From NCBI GenBank assembly GCA_034359265.1, contig CP136896.1, positions 33,668,001 to 33,732,000 of the forward strand: a stretch of DNA of 64,000 bases. The letters are read 5' to 3'. The position numbers were made by a program, and so were the translations under genes. How positions within the stretch are numbered: position 1 is the stretch's first letter; the number at the start of each line of letters is the position of its first letter. This DNA is from Canna indica. Lineage: Eukaryota; Streptophyta; Magnoliopsida; Zingiberales; Cannaceae. Below are positions 55,674 to 64,000 of this stretch, piece after piece. The notes under the pieces are model-generated. The model was given only the letters and a program-made list of their open reading frames with translations, was not told where the DNA came from and did no database searches.

Positions 55674-58235
55674 TGAGAAATGCTAGCATGAATATGATCT
55701 TCTTTTAGTGTTTCCTTATAACTTTACAATGGAACTTTTTTCCATTAAGTAGATCACATGGAAATTCTGTAGCTCATCAATTTTTTGCTCACTCTTAGTC
55801 TTGTTAAAGGTTTGCAATTTATCATAAAGGAAGCCAATATGGTATTCCACTTCGGAGATAGGAATTTGAAGTAGTCTTTGTGGAGTAGAGATGAGCGATA
55901 ATTGCTCAAATTATATATTGATTTAGTTCAAAGAGAATAAGAAAGTGCTATTTTTTGATGAACTTAATCTAATTTTCTATCCATTAACAAAGTATCATGG
56001 GATTTTATTTTTGATGATTTGAGGATAGAATTTGGCCCATCATTGCTCATTATTTTTTATTCTCGTTATCTCTAGTTTGTCATTTGTTAGACTATTTAGT
56101 GTCTAATATCCTAAATATGATCAAATTATTCAAATTATTTTTAGGTAGAGCTATATTTTTGGTACGTGTTTGGGCGACAAGATTAGCCTTTATCTTACAA
56201 CCTATATAAATAGATCTGCTCATAAATTTATGCATTAGATTTGTTTATTCATGGGATAGTTTCAGTGTAACTGGCAACTTCTCTCTTTGCTTTTTTGGGA
56301 GGCCTATTTTTCTCCTTGACTTGGATAGTACCCCTGATACAAGCATCTTATTCTATCAATTTCAATTTGTATTGTTTCACTTTTGGGTAAGGATAAGCTG
56401 TAATTGTACGCTTTCAATTCAAGTGCCATTATGAAGTAAGCCAGCTGAATCAATTATCATTTATGTGATTATTTGTTGAAATTTGTAGGGAATGATGAAT
56501 TTTTGGTTGCATAGTTATGAAAAACCATTCAATGCAAATATTTTAGTTTCACTCATTTTCTTATGGTACTCTATGGTGCTGGTAACTCTAGATCTTATTT
56601 TTCTTTCTCTGCATTATCAAGTTTAAGATAGTAGGATCCTTTCATAATGAGTGAAAAACACTCTATAAGACTATAGCTGTGGTTCCATCTATCTAATTGT
56701 AACACATCTAAATCATTTTTGTTTACTCTTATGCTATGTTTGTAAATAAAAAAAATGACATAAGGGCTTGGTGTTGATGAAATACATGCATATTGCATAT
56801 ACACTTGTAAATTTGTAATGATGTTTCCCAACACATACTACCCTTATCATTTAATCGTTGCCAGCAAGATTGTTAAATTCACTTTTCTTTTCTACTTAGG
56901 ATTGATGTAGGGTTTATAAGTTTAACTCTTAGGATCTGAACATTCTACAGTTTCTATGAATATCTTTATCCGTGTCTAAAAATATGTATCAACTACAAGA
57001 TTTAAAGTGTTTATCCATTATAAAAGTTTAGTTTCAGTTTCTAGCACATAGATTTAGTAATGAATAATTGTATTACCTAGTTAACTTTGTTTATATGCAA
57101 TATTGGAATTATTATTTTATGAGGAAAAAAATATCTTGCCTATTTGATGGGGATCAACAACATTCACATTGGTGATGATACCATCTAAAATGTGCGTAAG
57201 AATATGCTCCTTCTGTCCATGTTGTGGATGGTGGTTGCACTTGTAGAGTTCAACAAAGGAGATGCTAACTAAGGTCCTGAAGAAATCTTAGGGTTATTGA
57301 TTCACGAAATGTCGAAATGAGCATCTGCACTTGTAGAGTTCAATAGAGATGGGGGTTCTGAGGTATAGACAACCTGGAGGGAGCTTTGGGTTATTGACTC
57401 ATTCAGTTGTAGAATACCTCCCTAGTTAGAACCAGAGGTTTGGTGGATTCTTATACGAAAGAGAGTACCGCAAGCAGCAACATGACTTGTTTTCTTAACC
57501 TGTATTTACTGATAGACATTGAACTATGCTACAAAAAGTTAAAAGCAAAATGATTTTCAGGATATTTATATTATTCATCCGCTCAAGCTTCAAACATTCA
57601 AATACCTCAGATATCTTGAAGAAAAGTTCTTTCTATTTGATATTTCTGTTTTTGTCTTTCTATCATAAATTTAGAATCTAGGCTCATGGCTATATGGTTT
57701 TGGTGGATATAGTTTTAACACAATCAAAGAATTTATCACTCAAGCATACTACTGTAGCTTACTCTAATTCCAGTTAGGGTACTCTTTACCTTCTTCTCGT
57801 TTTTTGTTGCCTGAAATGATTATGGAATTTTTTCTTGTAAAGCAAAGAATCATGTGACTTTTTTCTCCGTGGAATTCTATAGTCCATTTCTGGAAAATGT
57901 ATATACAGCACTATGACTTATGCATATCACATTACATTGCAATCTCATTGTGGAAGAGCAGATGAAAACTATTTGCTTGGTTATGGCCTGAATTTACAAT
58001 CACAACCCTCTAAATTTAATCAGTGCAGACATTTGAAAAACTCTCTAGATTTCAGGTGTTGTCTTAGAGTTAACATGAAGTGTAAATGTGAAAAATTTTT
58101 ATCTTGAAGGGATATTTTGGTATGTATAAAATATGTGGTATTATGCATAGTAAACAGAAAAGATCTATCAAGTCAACCTCAAATAGCTGGGACTTCATGA
58201 CTTATTGCTGTTGCTATTGTAATTAGGATCTTGAA
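55674..58235. other. intergenic DNA
   Basis: No gene recognised. At 57215-57430 two imperfect copies of a segment starting ttgcacttgtagagttcaa follow one another. Confidence 0.5.
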
Positions 58236-58860
58236 GTATGGAATCATTTTAGCTGAGTGACTCTATTTGGCTCGTTTTATTTGTTTACTTGTCAAAAGAA
58301 TGCCAAGTATATGAAATCTTTGATTAAATATTTGTAGATAACCCTGAATTTAATTTGTACCAAGCCTTGTTATTGTACCACCTTACAGTTAATTATTGTT
58401 GGCTTGCTCCTATACTTAATATCATGTGAATAGAACAGTACCCCAATCATGCAAAAGAGTGAAATTGAAGGTGGTTATCTGTAAGGGCTTTGCTGTTGCC
58501 GAAATACACCTTTACTATTTATCAATTTATCATTTGCAAAGAAACAGGAGTACTGCCTTTGACTAGTTATTCAGCTTAGTGACTGAATATGTCTGATTTT
58601 ATTTGTTGACTTGTCAAAAGAATGCCTTTTATATCTTTGATCAAATATTTTCACATAACCATCTAATTTGCATGCCTTGCTCAAGACATCGGGTAGTGTA
58701 AACATACCATCTTCAGTTAGCAAGCAGGCAAAAGAGTGGCTTTGTAGGTTTCTATAGCTGGTAGGCGCTTTTTTTGCCTTTGATAGCAAATTTTTTGAGG
58801 CCACTGTGAACCTTTACCACATATCCTTTGCAAAGAAACTAGCGCACTGCCTTTAGTTTA
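58236..58860. repeat. imperfect tandem duplication of about 310 bp
   Basis: Blocks ttgtcaaaagaatgcc (58290 and 58611), gataacc/cataacc, and tttgcaaagaaac near 58540 and 58830 recur in the same order and spacing. The copies have diverged and are non-coding. Confidence 0.6.
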
Positions 58861-60616
58861 TTTGGCATATTGGTCAATGTCAGGTAAAAGTGGTCCATGC
58901 ACTGGCCTTCTGCTACTTTGCAATGTTGTGCCTGAAACTATTACCTGATCTACTTTACCTTTTCTTCCTTAATGGTTGCATGATGGCTATTAACTATAAT
59001 TTGTTTTACGGTAATTCTTGCTCATTTCAATTCTGTGATGCTTTCCCCTTGTTTTTGCAGTTGTTATAGCAGGTAGAAAGCATTGACCAGATCAATTAGC
59101 GCTTTTGTGACTCAAAACTAGAGTTTGCAGAGTTTCTATCTCTGTGATTGCTATATGTGTATTTTCATAATGCAAAAGAAGACCATCGAGAGGCTGGCCC
59201 ACATTTCTTAGACATAATGTTTAATAAATATTGTACAGGTATTTCGATGGAACTTTTATTTTTAATACACTTTATATGTAGCGAATAAGACAATTGTGAA
59301 GTCTAAATCATCTTTCAACTTTGCTGTTTACTTATGATATGGCACTTGATGTGGCCACTTAAGTAATTGGATGCTCAGCATGCCTATGGTGAAGAGAAGA
59401 TGTCAGACCTCCACCGTACAAAGGTGCACCTTGCAAGGCCGACAAATACCTTTTTATCATAACTTCTAAATATTTTGGCTAATGATCTCCTGCATTCATT
59501 AATTTGTGTAGAAAATTATAATTTTTCTGAGTTTTTATACGTTGATAGTGTTACATAATAGTATTATTGTCAATTATATTAAAAATATTTTATCTTTAAC
59601 AAATATGCAATGGGATTAGTGGTCTACATTGCACGTTAGGGATTGAGCATGGGGCCAATGTGTGGGATCATGGTCATGTGTGGGTAGGGTGGTCTTGTGT
59701 GGATGAAATTGAGGTGTGAGAACAATAATGTGTCAATGTGAGCATAAGAATGAGATAATTCAAATAACATTGGAAGAGGAAAAAGAAATACGTAATGATG
59801 ATAGAATTACTAATTGGGTTCAATAACATTATTTATTAATTTTTGAATTATTTTTTAAATAATATTATCGACATATTTCTTTCCATATTTCCTTGTTCAG
59901 TATCTCAACAATTAATATAAAGATAAATTCATTTTAGGATAATTTAGAAATCATGCTTCTTATCCACTAGAAAAATAGAAGTTTATCAACCACAATATTT
60001 TTGTATATATGGTATTAATGAAGAGTAATTTTTTAAAATTTTCACTTTTATATTTTTAAGGATAAAAAAATAAATATAAATTATTATGAGAACTTTATGA
60101 GGTAATGAGGTAATTGATCAAATGAGATTATGTAATAGTCATGTCTCTCCTAGAATCACTTTCCGTTGAGGTGAGCAATCTCATAGGAGAGTTCACGGAA
60201 ATGTATAAGATAATCATAGGACAATGATTTCAAAAAAATGGCATAGAATACGTAGTGGAAAGACAATCAAATAATATATTTCAAGTATCTTCAAATAATA
60301 GTCTAAAGAGATGTCAAGTAGCTCAAATGAAAAGAATCAAATAACCAAAATGTAATCATACTAAGCTCATTCCAAATGATATAATATAGTATTAATAGAA
60401 AAGAAATCTATTGAAACATTAATAAAGGAAATTGTATCAAGTTGTTCATCATCTATTCTATCTAACTAGTCCTTATTATCTATTAGCTCAAATTTATAAA
60501 TTTAAAGAGAATACAAAAAAAGTCAAAAAATGCCGAGTAAGATTTATACCAATATGACAAACAATAAGATAACAACAAAAGATGATATATGACAACTCAT
60601 AAACCATGCACACTAA
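58861..60616. other. intergenic DNA with a possible 3'-terminal exon
   Basis: CCCCTTGTTTTTGCAG at 59045-59060 is a strong plant splice-acceptor sequence. It is followed by about 190 bp without a coding frame and an AATAAA at 59223. This could be a terminal non-coding exon, but no partner donor can be proved. Nothing else was recognised. Confidence 0.3.
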
Positions 60617-61005
60617 TTTGCAATATTAAAAGTTGGACTGGACTAGAATTATTGGGCATGATCGGATTAGACTCAGCAGCGTCTCATAACCCAATTCGAG
60701 CCAGACCAAAATGGCTCCGCTCGGGGGCTCCACCCAGCCATACATGGACATTCACGTCATTCCTTATCACGAGGATGGTTTATGAGCAATATCCCCGCAA
60801 GATTATCGGGCGGCGACATCACATCCACCTGCAATACAGACATGACACGCCTCAGGTAATCTAAATTTCATATTCTCTTACCTCCACCTTGGAGTATCAT
60901 TGACTTGAGCGTTGGAGTGTCTTTTGTAGGTCCCCCGTCAGAGTTGCACATGACTAGGAGAGACACTGAGCCAGATTGGACTACCTATATTCTCAGGTAG
61001 GAACA
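60617..61005 (+). repeat. 5' LTR of element F, followed by primer site 61006-61024
   Basis: It ends CAGGTAGGAACA, directly before TTTGGCGCCCATTGTGGGG. It aligns in reverse with 6694-7103 and 4969-5463. The left end (TGCAATATT) is placed by that alignment and is approximate. Confidence 0.65.
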
Positions 61006-61053
61006 TTTGGCGCCCATTGTGGGGCCGAGTAAAGCTTATCGGCCTCCCCCATA

Positions 61054-61512
61054 ATGGTTGGAACCCGGATCCAAGCAACTATCGCTGTACGCCAACGACA
61101 ACGATCGACTGCAGCCTAGTGACGCTGAAATAGCGAGGAACGACAATCCAGCACTAGCCCATCCTCCCCCTGAAGAGCCCCAACATCAGATAAAAGATTT
61201 GGAAGCGAAGAACCAACAGTTAGCAGCCCAAGTCGAGATGTTGACACGGTCCTGGGAATAACTCGCGGCTGACCATGAATGCCATCGCTCAGAGTACGAG
61301 GAAAGCAATCACTCAAAAAGGAGGAGATCAATTTTCGTCCTTCGTGACGAGGTTTCCAGTACTCCCCCCCTTTCGGAAAAAGAGGAAGATTCCAAAGCCA
61401 GGAAGGTCGGGACTGCCCTTCCTATATATTGACGCAGGATCTTTCGCCGAACACATAATGACAGCCTACCTCCTGTCAAAGAGTAAGTTGCCTACCACTC
61501 TGACGCCCTACG
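61054..61512 (+). pseudogene. Gag of element F, N-terminal part
   Basis: An ATG at 61054 (MVGTRIQATIAVRQ) follows the primer site. Frame changes lead through IKDLEAKNQQLAAQVEMLTR (a short coiled coil) to SKLPTTLTPY at 61512, where the copia LTR interrupts. The same blocks are in element B at 6464-6240. Confidence 0.7.
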
Positions 61513-62803
61513 TGTTGATGAAATGACTATATTAGAGGGGGGGGTTGAATAGTGTGTTAACTAAACTTGTTGCCTAAATTTGAGTTTACACGTTTTCTTA
61601 AATTACTTAGGCAATTCATAATTTAACGACTAAATACAAAAGCGATTAATGATAAAGCAATTAAAATAAAATAATATATCAATGCTAACACAATTATGTA
61701 TAGTGGTTTGACCCCAATGTCTACTCCACTACCTAAGGACCATGCTTAGAATTTTCAAACTTAGCTTTACTAGATTATATCATTTCCCTTACAAAGAGGA
61801 CTTTACACTGGAAAGTCTCCGCTCTCAAACCGAAGGTACTTCCACACCCAGAAATATCCCGTCTTCCTATCGAGAGCACTCTCCCACCTCAACCTAAGGG
61901 ACAACTCAACTAATCCTAGTAAACTAAGTTTACAATGGTAGATTTAAGACTTACCACCAAGGCAACTACCTACTCAATCAACCTAGCACTCTAGGTTTAT
62001 ACAAACTCAAATACAATGAAATAACAATAAAATACAACACTAAATAGAGCAATAAATCAAACAATAAAATACTTAGCTCAACAATAAGATTTCTAGCTTC
62101 TTCTTGATGCCTTTGATGATGAAGCAATGAAGTAAAGGCTCAATCAAAGAGATGAAAGGTTCAAACTACGGTTTTCACAAGATTGGCTCAATGAGGGCTT
62201 AGAATTGATCATAATATGGCTCAAGGAGGTTAGAAGTGATCAACATCAAGGAGGAAGACTCTCATGACTTTCTATTTATAAGCCATTAAGAGAAGAGAGA
62301 GCTCCCCTCTTCTCAACAAGCAGATTTTTGCTTGTTACCGATGTCGCAGGTCCGGTTGATCATCGGTCGATCGACCAAGTGGCTAACCGAGCAATCAGAG
62401 CCCTAGTGTGCTTTCTGGGCTCATTCCAGTCGACCGGTCAATCAACCGGCCGTAGAGTACCGGTACTCTACGTAGTGTACTTGTACTCTAAATTGAGTTT
62501 CAGTCGATTTCTTTCTTCGGTTCGGGTTTCGGATTACGAATTTGGTTCTTTAAGGGTCTTAGCATTATAAAGAGGATTTTATAATTTATATAAACATCCT
62601 AAACCTAAACTCTATCTTCCTGACGAAACTGAGCGCGTTGACCAACGTCCTTTCGATTTTCCGATTTCTCTGATATTTTCGATCTTGGACGTCGAGCGCT
62701 AACCGATATGGAACTCGAAAATATTTCTCAATGAAACATCAGTTCTATGTTTGTTATCATCAAAACCGAGATTAAGACCAAGGTAGAAAACCTTAGGCCA
62801 ACA
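61513..62803 (-). repeat. solo LTR of the copia C/D family
   Basis: This 1291-bp sequence, tgttgatgaaatg to ttaggccaaca on the plus strand, aligns with 32905-34565 and 21151-22345. It has no interior. Flanks ctacg (61508-61512) and ttacg (62804-62808) are a 5-bp duplication with one change. It holds the TATAAATA-type box (about 62274-62281, minus), the CG-palindrome cluster and a 22-bp perfect palindrome at 62451-62472. Confidence 0.85.
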
Positions 62804-63412
62804 TTACGATGTACGGACGACCCTATACTGCACCTGACGATGTTCAGGACCATGATGCTCTACCACAGAGCAACCGACCCTGCACTTTGCAGAGCTTTTC
62901 CAACTTTTATGGGAAAAACCACTTTGTTGTGGTTTGCTTCCCTCCCACCGAGGTCTATTCATTCCTTCGAGGAGCTCTCCCGCGTCTTCCTCAATTGGTT
63001 CACCACATCACAGGTCTACCACAATATCGAGGACGCCCTCCACTATGTCAGGCAGGGGCAACAAGTGCCTCTAAGGGAATACATGTGTAGGTTCCAGGCC
63101 AAAGCGGCCGAAATCCCCAATCTCGACCCTTGAGTCGAATTCTACTCCATTAAACTCGGGCTAAAACCTGGATACTTTGCCAACCAGATCGCCCTGATGG
63201 AGCCCAAGGACATGATCAAGTTCCAGGAGAAAGCCGCTAGCTTCATAAAGATGGAAGAACTTCGAGAAGCTAAAAAGGCCAACATGCAGAATCTCAAAGC
63301 CGCTATCAAAGATAAAAAATCCAAAAAGGTGGACAGAAAAAGCCAAGACCGCAGCCGCCACGAGCAAAACAATGCTAGAGGGCTGAGGTGATCACCACCT
63401 CGCCCGAATGCC
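62804..63412 (+). pseudogene. Gag of element F, capsid and C-terminal part
   Basis: After the LTR, Gag continues: DDPILHLTMFRTMMLYHRAT, TTLLWFASLPPRSIHSFEEL, RVFLNWFTTSQVYH, REYMCRFQAKAAEI and NLDP. A TGA (63131-63133) follows, then the same frame continues with LGLKPGYFANQIALMEPKDM, a Lys-rich helix and SRHEQNNARGLR. It shows the capsid core missing in element B. Confidence 0.8.
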
Positions 63413-64000
63413 CTATTGATGTTTGGCTTATTTTATGTTGGTTGTATTTGGCAAAAGCTATTCCTGTTGTGGATATTGATATAGTGTATATATATATATT
63501 ATATATATGATATTATTCTTGTGATATATATTGTATATATATGTGTATTTATATATACCTGCTTTATGGCGTTGGTCATTCATTTGGTGGAGTTATGGTC
63601 ATCATGGAGCTAGGCGTTTTCTTGAGTTTTTGTGGAGTAATGGTTGGACTTGCGGTTGAGTTATTGTGAAGTAATGGATGGTCGACTGTATCTTATGGAT
63701 TGCCTATTTTGTTTATAAAAGAAAGAGATTGTTTGAGTGATTTATTCACTCCTATGTGCTAAAACAGTGTTGCCAAAATTATGAGGAGATTGTAATATTG
63801 AGAGTGTGTGGATCGTAGGCAACAAACTTCTACAAATCAACTTCAATCCATAAGGGATTTGAGCCATTGAACTCACTACAATGCGAAGATCGTGTGGAGG
63901 ATAAAACTCTATGATTGAGTTGTCATAGAGAGGCAAATGGTTACTACTTGTAATAGCAAGAAGTGTTTTTATTATTTTCGATTCACTTTAGTACTGGAAG
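63413..64000 (+). repeat. probable start of another LTR, cut by the window edge
   Basis: Gag of element F breaks off and a sequence beginning TGATGTTTGGC (63417) follows. It has an AT microsatellite (63485-63545), a TATA-like TTTATAAAAG (63712-63721) and later non-coding sequence without a frame. The TG start and TATA in this position would fit an LTR, but no partner or primer site is visible. Confidence 0.35.

Larger units (their letters stand above)
60617..63412 (+). mobile_element. Tat-like gypsy element F fragment (family of A and B)
   Basis: LTR, primer site and Gag lie in plus orientation. The element stops near 63412, where a different LTR-like sequence begins. Its Gag is split by a solo copia LTR at 61513-62803. 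Confidence 0.8.

Overview
The window is plant nuclear DNA. It is dominated by nested LTR retrotransposons and TIR DNA transposons, with one recognisable intact host gene. LTR elements with initiator-Met-tRNA-type primer sites, plant-type Gag and integrase domains, Mutator-like elements that carry gene fragments, and a GC-rich single-exon RING-H2 gene in AT-rich DNA all point to a flowering plant. The GC-rich coding sequence would suit a monocot or early-diverging lineage, but that is inference. Nothing viral or bacterial was seen apart from the retroelements.

1-7103: two minus-strand Ty3/gypsy elements of one Tat/Athila-like family lie nested end to end. The first runs off the left edge, and its protease carries an exact in-frame 246-bp tandem duplication. 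7104-18034: a plus-strand, apparently non-autonomous copia-type element (Gag plus an unrelated second ORF, no pol). Its gag is split first by a Mutator-like element (9-bp target duplication) holding pieces of a geranylgeranyl diphosphate synthase gene and, in the opposite orientation, a copper amine oxidase gene, and then by a 2.85-kb solo LTR. 18035-21010: unclassified repeats, including a fragment of the plastid ribosomal protein S5 gene.

21011-37647: a solo LTR of the same family as the one at 10862. It is split by a minus-strand copia element (21151-34565, 5-bp target duplication), which is itself invaded by a truncated chromovirus-type gypsy element (22346-28952). A second Mutator-like element sits at 35344-36522. 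The solo LTRs hold tandem hairpin units whose paired arms change together. 37648-39174: the 5' end of another minus-strand LTR element. 39175-43137: AT-rich DNA with one foldback MITE.

43138-44560: a LINE 3' stub with perfect 20-bp target duplications lies about 250 bp upstream of the RING-H2 ubiquitin ligase gene (43580-44560). 45479-50713: a decayed gypsy element with both LTRs and a 5-bp duplication. 50719-60616: mostly non-coding, with a TIR element (52121), a strongly foldback Mutator-like element (54317-55664, 9-bp duplication) and a local duplication. 60617-63412: a plus-strand relative of the Tat elements whose gag is split by a solo copia LTR. Another probable LTR begins near 63417 and leaves the window.

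The genes do not form a pathway. Their order records successive insertions: each inner element is younger than the one it interrupts, and target duplications confirm most junctions.
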